Part shown: piece by piece, positions 53,792-62,900 of the stretch
Layout of the letters: the number at the start of each line of letters is the position of its first letter
Numbering within the stretch: position 1 is the first letter of the stretch
Origin: Firmicutes bacterium UBA5493
Lineage (GTDB): Bacteria > Bacillota > Limnochordia > Darwinibacteriales > Darwinibacteriaceae
NCBI GenBank assembly: GCA_002424045.1
Contig: DIPH01000025.1
Coordinates: 1-64,000 of the forward strand
Length of the DNA: 64,000 nt
Reading direction: 5' to 3'
Program-made: the position numbers and the translations under genes
Notes under the pieces: model-generated
The model's database searches: none
Told to the model about the DNA's origin: nothing
The model's input: the letters and a program-made list of their open reading frames with translations, nothing else

Positions 53792-54758
53792 TCACTTCAC
53801 CCGTTGTTAAAAAATGCTCTGCGATTTCAACTACCTTCGTTGACACTTCCTGCAAATCCCCTAGAATCGTAGCTCCAGAAGCAAGCTTGTGACCTCCACC
53901 GCCGATGTGGCGTGCGAGACTTCCCACGTCAGCATGATTTGCCCGCAGACCAACCCTTATTTCTCCTGGACTGGTCTCTCTAAACACTATGGCAATTTCG
54001 GAGGTATCTAGCATGCGCGCGAAACTAACCAAGTGATCACTACTTTTTGGATCAACACCAAAATCACAGAACTGCTCGTAACTCACTGTCATCCATACTA
54101 GTTGACCATCCTGGGATGTCTGCAGGTTCGAGAGTGCAACACCAAGAAGTCGTAAAAACCCCAGGGGCTGACTGGAAAAGATCTCCCGGGCAATGAGGGC
54201 GGGATTCAAGCCGAACTCTAGGAGCTTCCCAGCAATGTATAGAACTTCGCTATTTGTGTTAGTATGACGGAAACCGCCGGTATCACCCAAAATTCCACCG
54301 TAGAGAGCTGTGGCAATTCTCTGATCGAAGACAACGTCAAGGTCCAGCAAAAGGCGATAGATAATCATACAAGTAGCTGCTTCAGAAGGTTCTACGTATA
54401 CAATATCCCCTATCCCTCTGCCCCTCTGGTGATGATCAATGTTCACCAGGCGCTTGGCACTTTTCACACCTTCACTAATGCTCCCTGTCCGATCCGGTTC
54501 ACAATCAACGACAATAACACAGCTTTCTCCAGGTTCGAAGCCTTCGGGAATGTGTTCCACAAGATCTAATCCCGGCCAGCTGAGGTCAGAGGGAACCCTG
54601 TCAGCACTGACAACCCGGCACGTTTTTCCAAGCCCCGTCAAGCCAAAATACAAACCCAACATAGAGCCCAGGCAGTCAGGATCTGGATTCTCATGCCCTA
54701 CTACAATAAAGTCGTCTTGCTCTCTTAGATACTGTACTACTTCTTGCAGGCTATTCAT
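53775..54758 (-). CDS. nrnA: DHH-family bifunctional oligoribonuclease/PAP phosphatase NrnA
   Basis: NrnA degrades nanoRNAs and 3'-phosphoadenosine 5'-phosphate. The 327 aa protein from the ATG at 54758 has 'FIVVGHENPDPDCLGSMLGL', with a Pro where the usual motif reads 'xDADG/DxD', the DHH motif 'LVNIDHHQRG' and the DHHA1 'HIGGGGHKLASGA'. The upstream in-frame ATG at 54845 lies inside rbfA and is rejected. It overlaps rbfA by 8 bases. Confidence 0.93.
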   Translation of the reverse strand: MNSLQEVVQYLREQDDFIVVGHENPDPDCLGSMLGLYFGLTGLGKTCRVVSADRVPSDLSWPGLDLVEHIPEGFEPGESCVIVVDCEPDRTGSISEGVKSAKRLVNIDHHQRGRGIGDIVYVEPSEAATCMIIYRLLLDLDVVFDQRIATALYGGILGDTGGFRHTNTNSEVLYIAGKLLEFGLNPALIAREIFSSQPLGFLRLLGVALSNLQTSQDGQLVWMTVSYEQFCDFGVDPKSSDHLVSFARMLDTSEIAIVFRETSPGEIRVGLRANHADVGSLARHIGGGGHKLASGATILGDLQEVSTKVVEIAEHFLTTGEVNERCS

Positions 54759-55116
54759 GATCACCCTTATCCCCCCTCGACGACCGCAGTGTCCGGAGGA
54801 GGGCGTCCATTTTGGCACCCTGTTCAAGAGAGGGATCAAATTCAAAAATGATCTCCGGCGTGTGCCTTACCCTCAAGCGCTTCGATAATTCAGTGCGGAC
54901 AAAGCCTTTGGCTCTGTTTAGCCCTTCGAGGGTTTGTTCTCTTTCTTCTTCGCTACCTAACTGGCTATAGTAGACCTTAGCCCAGGACATATCTCGTGAA
55001 ACGTTGACATCCGTAATACTAATCATACCTAGGCGTGGATCCTTAACCTCTTTGGCAATGATACTGCTTATTTCCCGCTTGATCTCTTCGGCTAGTCGTC
55101 CGAGTCTATCTGCCAT
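54751..55116 (-). CDS. rbfA: Ribosome-binding factor A
   Basis: RbfA matures the 5' end of 16S rRNA and the 30S subunit. The 121 aa protein has the single KH-like fold: 'RLGRLAEEIKREISSIIAKE' and 'DPRLGMISITDVNVSRDMSW', with 'RVRHTPEIIFEFDPSLEQGA' near the end. It lies 14 bases after infB. Confidence 0.95.
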   Translation of the reverse strand: MADRLGRLAEEIKREISSIIAKEVKDPRLGMISITDVNVSRDMSWAKVYYSQLGSEEEREQTLEGLNRAKGFVRTELSKRLRVRHTPEIIFEFDPSLEQGAKMDALLRTLRSSRGDKGDHE

Positions 55117-55130
55117 CTTCTATCACCTTC

Positions 55131-57203
55131 CTACAGGCTTCGTTCCACCTTAACCATGACGAAGGCTTCAATCACGTCACCATCTTTAATATCGTTAAAT
55201 CGTTCAACGCCAATTCCACATTCGTAGCCATGGGTTACTTCTCTGACATCATCCTTGAAACGTTTGAGGGACGATATTTTTCCTTCATGGATAATGACAT
55301 TGTCGCGCAGGACACGCACCTCAGAGGAACGGGTGATTTTGCCCTCAAGAACGTAACTACCTGCTATGACCCCACCTGGAATCTTAAAGGTTTGACGTAC
55401 CTGGGCTCTACCCAAAGTCTGTTCCTTAAACTCAGGATCGAGCAAGCCAGCCATAGCGGCCTTCACATCATCCAACAAATTGTAAATGATGCGATATACC
55501 CTGATATCCACTCCATCGCGCTCGGCGGCTTTTCGGGCATTTGGTTCAGGACGCACATTAAAACCAATGATGACTGCATTGGAGGCAGTGGCCAAAAGTA
55601 CATCGGATTCAGAGATGGCACCCACACCCTGGTGGATAACATTAACGCGCACTTCATCCGTGGATAGCTTCTCTAGTGAAGCCCGAACCGCTTCTGCTGA
55701 TCCTTGCACGTCGGCTTTGATCACTAGATTAAGTTCCTTGACTTCACCCTCTTGAATGCGCTGGAACAGATCATCCAACGTAATGCGGGTAAAGCGACTC
55801 AAGTCTCGATCGCGCTGCTTTTCTTTCTGGATGGATGCAACTTGCCTTGCGGTTTGTTCGTCTTTCACTACAACAAAAATGTCACCCGCTTCTGGCACAT
55901 CAGAAATCCCCAGAACCTCAACGGGGGTCGATGGGCCGGCCTCTTTAATTGCCTCACCTTGATCATTAATTAGAGCGCGTACCTTACCGCACACGTTGCC
56001 AACGGCAAAAGCGTCCCCAACGTGTAGGGTGCCTGAGGAAATCAAAACAGTGGCCACGGGACCGCGGCCCTTATCAAGCTTAGCATCGATGACTGTTCCC
56101 CGAGCTGGACAGCTGGGATTAGCCTTAAGATCCTCGACCTCAGCCACGAGAAGAATCATCTCTAGTAACTCATCGATACCTTCATCGTGCAGTGCCGAGA
56201 CATTGACAGCTATAGTATCGCCACCCCACTCCTCAACTACAAGTCCATGTTCTGTCAATTCTTGCTTAACGCGTTCAGGATTGGCAGCATGCAGGTCCGT
56301 CTTATTAATCGCCACAATAATGGGCACATTAGCTGCTTTTGCATGGTTCAACGCTTCTACCGTTTGGGGCATAACACCATCGTTAGCCGCCACAACCAAC
56401 ACTGCCACATCTGTGGCCTTGGCTCCCCGGGCACGAATCGCAGTAAACGCCTCGTGACCAGGAGTATCCAAGAATGTGATGGGTTTTCCGTTGTATACGA
56501 CCTGGTAAGCGCCAATATGCTGGGTGATTCCACCGGCCTCTGTGGCAGTAACCTTGGTCTTGCGAATGGAGTCTAAGAGCGTTGTCTTACCATGGTCAAC
56601 GTGACCCATAATGGTTACAACCGGGGGCCGCGTTACCTGTAAATTTGGATCTTCGCAGACCTCTGCAAAGATCTCTTCTGCCAAATCTTGTTCTGGGGTT
56701 GCTGTTGCGTCAAATTCAGCTGCAACAATCGCAGCTATATCGTAGTCAACGCTCTGACTTAAGGACGCCATAATGCCAATCCTCATTAACTGCTTAATGA
56801 CTTCTGTGCCCGGCACGCCGAGTTTCTGAGCTAGTTCGTTTACCGATGCTTGCTCTCCTAAAGTGATCACTTTGGGTTTCTTCTCATTTGAAGACGGTCT
56901 AGTCTGTGTAGTTCTCGACTCTCCGCCTTTCTTCTTGCCCCGGCCCATCGGTGCCGTTTCTTTTTTCTCTTCATGGGATCGTTTCTTAACCTTGACCACC
57001 CTAGAGTCATCGTCATTGTCAGGAATTAAGTGCGGAGTCTCATCCTCGGGGGCATAATGTTCACGAAGCATATTGGCAATATCCGGTTCTATCGTACTCA
57101 TATGATTGGACACATCTGCTCCTAGATCATGAAGAAAATCTACCACTACCTTACTCTCTAACCCGAGCTCTTTCGCCAACTCATAGATTCTAATTTTTTT
57201 CAT
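55131..57203 (-). CDS. infB: Translation initiation factor IF-2
   Basis: IF-2 brings initiator tRNA to the 30S subunit. The 690 aa length is near the Bacillus form. It has an N-terminal IF2N domain ('IRIYELAKELGLESKVVVDF'), a charged linker (about 55-115), a second IF2N ('VNELAQKLGVPGTEVIKQLM'), and the GTPase with 'VTIMGHVDHGKTTLLDSI', 'FLDTPGHEAF' and 'VAINKTDL', then domains III and IV. It is downstream of ylxQ, as in Bacillus. Confidence 0.97.
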   Translation of the reverse strand: MKKIRIYELAKELGLESKVVVDFLHDLGADVSNHMSTIEPDIANMLREHYAPEDETPHLIPDNDDDSRVVKVKKRSHEEKKETAPMGRGKKKGGESRTTQTRPSSNEKKPKVITLGEQASVNELAQKLGVPGTEVIKQLMRIGIMASLSQSVDYDIAAIVAAEFDATATPEQDLAEEIFAEVCEDPNLQVTRPPVVTIMGHVDHGKTTLLDSIRKTKVTATEAGGITQHIGAYQVVYNGKPITFLDTPGHEAFTAIRARGAKATDVAVLVVAANDGVMPQTVEALNHAKAANVPIIVAINKTDLHAANPERVKQELTEHGLVVEEWGGDTIAVNVSALHDEGIDELLEMILLVAEVEDLKANPSCPARGTVIDAKLDKGRGPVATVLISSGTLHVGDAFAVGNVCGKVRALINDQGEAIKEAGPSTPVEVLGISDVPEAGDIFVVVKDEQTARQVASIQKEKQRDRDLSRFTRITLDDLFQRIQEGEVKELNLVIKADVQGSAEAVRASLEKLSTDEVRVNVIHQGVGAISESDVLLATASNAVIIGFNVRPEPNARKAAERDGVDIRVYRIIYNLLDDVKAAMAGLLDPEFKEQTLGRAQVRQTFKIPGGVIAGSYVLEGKITRSSEVRVLRDNVIIHEGKISSLKRFKDDVREVTHGYECGIGVERFNDIKDGDVIEAFVMVKVERSL

Positions 57204-57225
57204 AGCATCACTCCTAAATTTTCTC

Positions 57226-57531
57226 CTACACTGACCCCTTGATAGAGTTACGAATCACGCTGGCAAAATTGCGATCCAAGACTCCCAAAACCGCCCTAGG
57301 CGATTGACCGATGGCTTGACCGTAAAGGTCTTTTTCGCCGTATACCAAACAACTTACGTTGTGGGTCTGAGCCAGTGCGCTAAACTTGCGGTTGGTGTTG
57401 GAAGATGCATCCCGGGCAATGAGAACTAAGGATACTTGGCCCCTCTTAACTCCCCCCGCCACGGCCTGCTCTCCCGAAACGATTTGTCCGGCACGTCTAG
57501 CTAAGCCAAGGTAACTATAGACTTTGCTCAT
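57226..57531 (-). CDS. ylxQ: L7Ae-family ribosomal/RNA-binding protein YlxQ
   Basis: A 101 aa protein of the L7Ae/L30e/S12e/Gadd45 group: 'YLGLARRAGQIVSGEQAVAG' and 'LVLIARDASSNTNRKFSAL' are the kink-turn-binding signature. Members bind kink-turn RNA. Its start overlaps ylxR by 17 bases. Location between ylxR and infB is conserved across Bacillota. Confidence 0.92.
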   Translation of the reverse strand: MSKVYSYLGLARRAGQIVSGEQAVAGGVKRGQVSLVLIARDASSNTNRKFSALAQTHNVSCLVYGEKDLYGQAIGQSPRAVLGVLDRNFASVIRNSIKGSV

Positions 57532-57787
57532 CTAAAACCCTCTTTAGATCAACGAAGACATCCTCGCCAATCTTAGTCTCTAAGGATCGTTCCAATTGCC
57601 GACCCTTAACGGCCTTCTCTAGACATTCTTCAGTGGGGCAGATATAAACACCACGTCCCGAACGCTTCCCGGTTACATCAAGCGACACCTTACCCTCAGG
57701 ATCACGAACAACGCGGACGAGCTCCCGTTTGGGACGTGTCAAGCGGCATCCCACGCATGTACGCATGGGGACATGCTTCTTACGCAT
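57515..57787 (-). CDS. ylxR: YlxR/DUF448 RNA-binding protein
   Basis: A 90 aa protein with 'PMRTCVGCRLTRPKRELVRV' and 'GRGVYICPTEECLEKAVKGR', the DUF448 hallmark, with paired Cys. It is a small basic nucleic-acid-binding protein (proposed RNase P modulator or nucleoid-associated in some species). It is 10 bases after nusA. Confidence 0.93.
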   Translation of the reverse strand: MRKKHVPMRTCVGCRLTRPKRELVRVVRDPEGKVSLDVTGKRSGRGVYICPTEECLEKAVKGRQLERSLETKIGEDVFVDLKRVLDEQSL

Positions 57788-57797
57788 TTCTTACCAC

Positions 57798-59282
57798 CTA
57801 TTTCTTATCATTAAAGTTGAAGTCAATGGAATCCAACTGGGATAAATCTGTGATAACCCTATCCTTCTTCTTCTTGGACTTCTCCGGCTCCTGCTTTTCC
57901 TTACCTGTACTGGCTTCATTCTCAATTTCTACACTACCAAAGCGCTCTTGCCAACTCTTACGCTTGATTACATTGGTGAGATTAGCCAAGTCTTCTTCAC
58001 TAATATCCGGAACAGCAGGTTGCGATTTTTCTTCCTTGACCTCAACCTTAGCCTTGGGTTTGGTCTTGGAGACAACGGATTCTACATCTGGTTCGAGCTC
58101 ATGCCCTTTAGGGTCGATCGCTCCTACCTCAGCTGCCTCTACTTCTATAGCTTCGAGCTCTTCCTCGAATTCGATTTCCACATTCGCTTGTGATTCAAGT
58201 TCATCAGGCTTTTCTTCCACCACCCGGTGAAAATCTGGAAGCTCCGCAGCTTGTTCTTCGCTCTTAATGTCGATCCGCCAGCCCGTCAAGCGGGCTGCGA
58301 GACGAGCATTCTGCCCTTCTTTTCCAATGGCCAGAGAGAGCTGATCATTGGGGACCACGGTATGGGCCACTTTTCCACCCTCATCGATAATTGCGTACAG
58401 AACCTTCGCGGGACTGAGAGCATTTTTGATATACTCTTCCAAATCGCTACGCCACTCTACAATATCGACTCTCTCGTTGCCGAGCTCAGCCACGACCGCC
58501 TGTACTCTCGAACCACGGGCTCCAACACAGGCGCCTACAGGGTCGATATTGACGTCACGACTGTATACAGCGATTTTGGAACGGTTCCCCGCTTCCCTCG
58601 CGACCGATTTGATCTCAACTTCTCCGCTTTGAATCTCCGGTACCTCAAACTCGAACAAAGCCCGTAGCAAACCAGGATGGGTCCGCGACAGGAAGACCTG
58701 GGGCCCTTTACTGCTTTGGCGCACCTCATTAATATAGAAGCGAAGTTTCATATGGTGTTGGTATTCCTCACCGGGGATCTGTTCGCTCACTGGCAAAACA
58801 GCCTCTACATCCCCTAGATCCACAATAACCTGGCGATGGTCGGCGCGCTGTACCGTACCGTGGACCACATCTCCCTCACGATTGGAATAGACATCGTAGA
58901 CGATAGAACGCTCGGCCTCCCGGATTTTCTGAATGACCACTTGCTTGGCGGTCTGGGCTGCAATCCTACCAAAATCGGCGGGAGTGACTTCACGTTCGAC
59001 AATGTCATCCAAAGCGTAGTTTGCGTCGATGGCCATTGCTTCTTCAAGGGATATCTCTGTCGTTTCATCTTCAACTTCAGAAACGACGATGCGCCGCGAA
59101 TATACGTGAATCTCCCCTGTTTTGTCATTCAACTCCACGCGGGCGCTTGAAGAAGAATTAGCACCATAGTTTTTCTTATAAGCAGAAATAATCGCAGTCT
59201 CAATGGCCTCAAGAAGGAGCTCTTTTGAGATACCCCTCTCCTTTTCTAGCTCTGTTAACGCACCAATTAATTCCAGATTCAT
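57798..59282 (-). CDS. nusA: Transcription termination/antitermination factor NusA with long charged C-terminal tail
   Basis: The first about 350 residues are a standard NusA: N-terminal RNA-polymerase-binding domain, S1 ('REGDVVHGTVQRADHRQVIV'), KH1 and KH2 ('GACVGARGSRVQAVVAELGN', 'LSLAIGKEGQNARLAARLTG'). The remaining about 140 residues form an acidic then Lys-rich low-complexity tail ('EFEEELEAIEVEAAEVGAID', 'GKEKQEPEKSKKKKDR'), ending with 'LSQLDSIDFNFNDKK'. Bacillus NusA lacks this extension. It is downstream of rimP by 18 bases. Confidence 0.94.
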   Translation of the reverse strand: MNLELIGALTELEKERGISKELLLEAIETAIISAYKKNYGANSSSSARVELNDKTGEIHVYSRRIVVSEVEDETTEISLEEAMAIDANYALDDIVEREVTPADFGRIAAQTAKQVVIQKIREAERSIVYDVYSNREGDVVHGTVQRADHRQVIVDLGDVEAVLPVSEQIPGEEYQHHMKLRFYINEVRQSSKGPQVFLSRTHPGLLRALFEFEVPEIQSGEVEIKSVAREAGNRSKIAVYSRDVNIDPVGACVGARGSRVQAVVAELGNERVDIVEWRSDLEEYIKNALSPAKVLYAIIDEGGKVAHTVVPNDQLSLAIGKEGQNARLAARLTGWRIDIKSEEQAAELPDFHRVVEEKPDELESQANVEIEFEEELEAIEVEAAEVGAIDPKGHELEPDVESVVSKTKPKAKVEVKEEKSQPAVPDISEEDLANLTNVIKRKSWQERFGSVEIENEASTGKEKQEPEKSKKKKDRVITDLSQLDSIDFNFNDKK

Positions 59283-59300
59283 TAGTCTTGGCCTCCCGTT

Positions 59301-59762
59301 TTAGAGCTCCATGGCCAAATTGGCCTTGGATACTAGCTCTAGGGGAATCTCTATGGTCTCCCCTTCCCATTTTAGTAAAACATATTCACCCTGCAAGCCC
59401 TCTAAGGTACCTTCAAAGCGTTTACGGCCATGGATACCACTATAGGTGCGAATCTGCACCTGTCTTCCCACAAATCTCTCATAGTCCGCTGCCTTTCGTA
59501 GCGGTCGTTCTAGACCGGGAGAAGACACCTCCAAGGAATAGGCACCAGAAATTGGATCTTCCTCATCGAGTTTCTTATCCAAAATCACGCTCACCCTCTG
59601 ACAGTCCTCGAGATCAATGCCGTCGGGTTTATCCAAGAATACGCGGAGTATCCAACCTGTTTGTTCTTTTACGTACTCTACATCGACCAATTCTAGGTCA
59701 CTATCTTTGACAATTTGTTCAACCCAGTCTGTAACTAGTGCTACGATATTTACTCTACCCAT
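59301..59762 (-). CDS. rimP: Ribosome maturation factor RimP
   Basis: RimP acts in 30S assembly. The 153 aa protein from the ATG at 59762 (GGGGGCGG 8 bases upstream) has 'LELVDVEYVKEQTGWILRVF', 'IDLEDCQRVSVILDKKLDEE' and 'LEVSSPGLERPLRKAADYER', all typical. It is the first gene of the rimP-nusA-ylxR-ylxQ-infB operon. A longer frame from 59813 adds only leader sequence. Confidence 0.94.
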   Translation of the reverse strand: MGRVNIVALVTDWVEQIVKDSDLELVDVEYVKEQTGWILRVFLDKPDGIDLEDCQRVSVILDKKLDEEDPISGAYSLEVSSPGLERPLRKAADYERFVGRQVQIRTYSGIHGRKRFEGTLEGLQGEYVLLKWEGETIEIPLELVSKANLAMEL

Positions 59763-59821
59763 GGTTCTAACCGCCCCCTTTATACAGAAATTATGCCCCT
59801 TTTCCCACTCCATACGTCAAA

Positions 59822-59844
59822 AGAGTGGGTAAAAACCCCACTCT
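59822..59844 (-). terminator. Hairpin in the rimP-nusA leader (polC terminator and/or attenuator)
   Basis: AGAGTGGG (59822-59829) and CCCACTCT (59837-59844) form an 8 bp GC-rich stem with a 7-base loop, followed on the minus strand by four T. It lies downstream of the polC stop but also between the promoter at 59895-59924 and the rimP start, so it can act both as the polC terminator and as a leader attenuator for the nusA operon. Confidence 0.6.
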
Positions 59845-59894
59845 CCCCGCAACTCATCATGTTAACGGCTACTGTAAACAGTTAGCATAAACAT

Positions 59895-59924
59895 ATTATA
59901 CCACATTGTCTAAAAAAGTGTCAA
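59895..59924 (-). promoter_or_regulatory. Strong promoter of the rimP-nusA-infB operon
   Basis: On the minus strand a perfect TTGACA (59919-59924) and perfect TATAAT (59895-59900) are spaced by 18 bases. The -35 lies within the last codons of polC. The expected start near 59888 gives a leader of about 125 bases containing the hairpin at 59822-59844. Confidence 0.8.
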
Positions 59925-62900
59925 TTGGTTGGTCTCTGGTAGGTCTTTTAGACAGCCATGGAGCCGCAGTGTCTCTACGACAGCCTTGGTGATCCCGGAA
60001 CGCTGCCGTAGATCCTCAATGGAGATAAACTCCCCATCCTTCCGAGCTTCCACGATACCAGCAGCTGCACTTGCCCCCACTCCTTGTAGCGAAGCGAAGG
60101 GCGGCCGCAAGGCGCCATCCTCAATCTGGAACACCTGGTCCGAAGATCGATACAGATCCACAGGTAAGAAGGAAACGCCACGGGCCAGGGCCTCCAAAAC
60201 GATTTCTAGTTGCGTAACCATACTCTTTTCTTTGGGCGTTGCCTCAAAGCCCTTCGCGTTGATGCTCTCTATCTCAGCCCTGACTTGTGGCTCTCCTCCA
60301 ACGAGAAGCTGCGCATCGATCTCTCCAGCTCGTAACGAGAAGAGGGCTGCATAAAAGGGCAAGGGATAATGGACCTTAAAAAAGGCTATACGGAAGGCCA
60401 TCATCACATAGGCAACGGCATGGGCTTTCGGGAACATGTAGGAAATCTTCATACAGGATTCAATATACCATTCTGGAACCCCAAATTTCCTGAGCAATGT
60501 CATATCCTCGTCTGTGAGCCCCCGTCCTTTGCGAACCTGTTCCATAATTCGGAAAGCATCTCCAGCCTCAAGTCCCCTAAGCATAAGATATGACATGATA
60601 TCGTCTCTTGTGGCAATAGCATTACTTAAATCGGTAACACCTGCGCGTATTAAGTCCTGAGCGTTGTTTGTCCACACATTCGTGCCATGGGAAAGACCGC
60701 TAATGCGCACGAGATCACTAAATGTTTTCGGCGCCGTATCGATTAGCATCTGCCTCACAAAACGCGTGCCAAATTCTGGGATCCCCAAGGTCCCCACTGG
60801 AGTGCCGATGTCTTCTTCCGTGACTCCAAGATGCTCAAGGGATGAGAATATTGACATGGTTTTTTGGTCATCTAAAGCAATGTCTAACACTGCAACTCCT
60901 GTAAGGTCCTGCAAGAAGCGGAGCATGGTCGGGTCATCATGCCCTAGAATATCAAGCTTGACGAGACTATCCTCTAGAGCATGGTACTCGAAGTGCGTGG
61001 TAATGGTACCACTACGTGAATCATTGGCCGGATACTGAATGGGGGTAAAGTCAAAAACGTCCTTATCAGGAGGCACCACGACCATTCCCCCAGGATGCTG
61101 CCCGGTTGTACGCCTCGCACCTGCAAGTTTACTTACCAGACGATTCACTTCGGCACTGCGCTTCGATTGATTGGTCTGCTCCAGATACTTCATAACAAAA
61201 CCATAGGCCGTCTTGTCGGCTAGGGTGCCAATGGTTCCAGCGCGAAATACGTTTTTCGATCCGAAGAGCTCGACTGTATAGTCGTGAATCTGTGCTTGAT
61301 ACTCACCGCTAAAGTTCAAGTCAATGTCAGGGACCTTATCGCCGTGAAAACCCATAAACACTTCAAAGGGGATTTCAAAACCAAGTCTCTGTAGCGCCTT
61401 GCCGCAATCAGGGCAGACTTTGTCGGGTAAGTCCACACCAGAACCTGCTTCGCCCTCGGTGAAGAATTCGGACCAGAAGCAGTTTGGACAGACATAGTGT
61501 GGCGGTAAGGGGTTTACCTCCGTAATGCCGCACATCGTCGCTACCAACGAGGATCCAACGGAGCCACGAGAACCCACTAAGTATCCGTCATCCAGTGACC
61601 GTTTCACTAATTTGTGGGCAATAAGGTAAAGAGAAGCGTAGCCATTTGTGATGATAGCCTTCAGCTCACGGTCGAGGCGAGCTTGGACAATGGGTGGCAA
61701 AGGATCGCCATAGGTTTTGCGGGCGGTTTCATAGGTCATTTCCTCTAGATCTCTTTCCGCGTTTTCAATGTGGGGGGGATGCAACCCTTCTGGAACGGGT
61801 CTTAAGGACCCAATTTCGGCTGCCACCTTACGAGGGTTCGTGACCACAACTTCCCGGGCTTTTTGAGCACCAAGATAGGAAAACTCCTCAAGCATTTCTT
61901 GCGTCGTGCGATAGAAAAGGGGCGCTTGCCGTTCCGCGTCATCAAAACCTCGGCCTGCTAAGAGAATTGTCCGAATTAGGCTGTCTTCGGGACGCAGAAA
62001 GTGTACGTCCCCCGTTGCAACAACCGGGAGATCCAAACTCTCGCCGATTTTCACAATTTGCTTGTTAATCCGTACTAAGTCGTCTTTGGACTGTACATGG
62101 GTTGTACCAATCAAGAATGCATTATTGCCCACAGGCTGAATCTCTAAATAATCGTAAAAGGAGGCAATGTTCATCACATCAGGATTGCTATTCAAAACTG
62201 CTTGATAGACTTCCCCTGCTTCGCAGGCAGAACCCACAATTAGTCCTTCGCGATGGGTTTCAAGCAAAGCCCGAGGAATCCGGGGCGTCCGGTAAAAGTG
62301 CTCTAAATGGGCATAAGAAACAAGGCGGTATAAGTTCTGCAAACCCACCTTATTTTTGGCCAAGAGTATGATGTGAAACGAACGTCCCTTGCCCTCAGGG
62401 TCGTCTACTAAATAGCCTTCTACTCCATAGATGATTTTTACTCCATATTTTTTCCCGGCGCGATGGGCATCCGGAAAAGCTTGAACGACCCCGTGATCAG
62501 TAATGGCCAGGGATTCGTGGCCGAGAGATGACGCTAGTTTTACCACATCAGCCACATCAATGGTGCCGTCGAGTCCACTCATTTTCGTGTGTAGGTGCAA
62601 CTCCACTCTTTTGACCTCCGCGTCATCGGTGAGCGCGGGTGGTGCATCGGCTAAGGTCAAGCCTTGAACCATGAGGGCCAGTTGATTGTCAAAGGATTGG
62701 AATTGCAGGTTACCTCGTACTTTGAGCCATTTTCCTTCCTCTATACCAAGGTCCTCCGGCTCGTCCAAGAAGGCCTTGCAGCTAAGAGTGTCAGTTCCAT
62801 CACACAAGTCAAACATAATCAGAGTCTTGCCTGTGCGTGTCAGGCGAGATTCAAAAGACACGACCTCACCTATGATCACAACTCCTCGTTCTTCTTCCTG

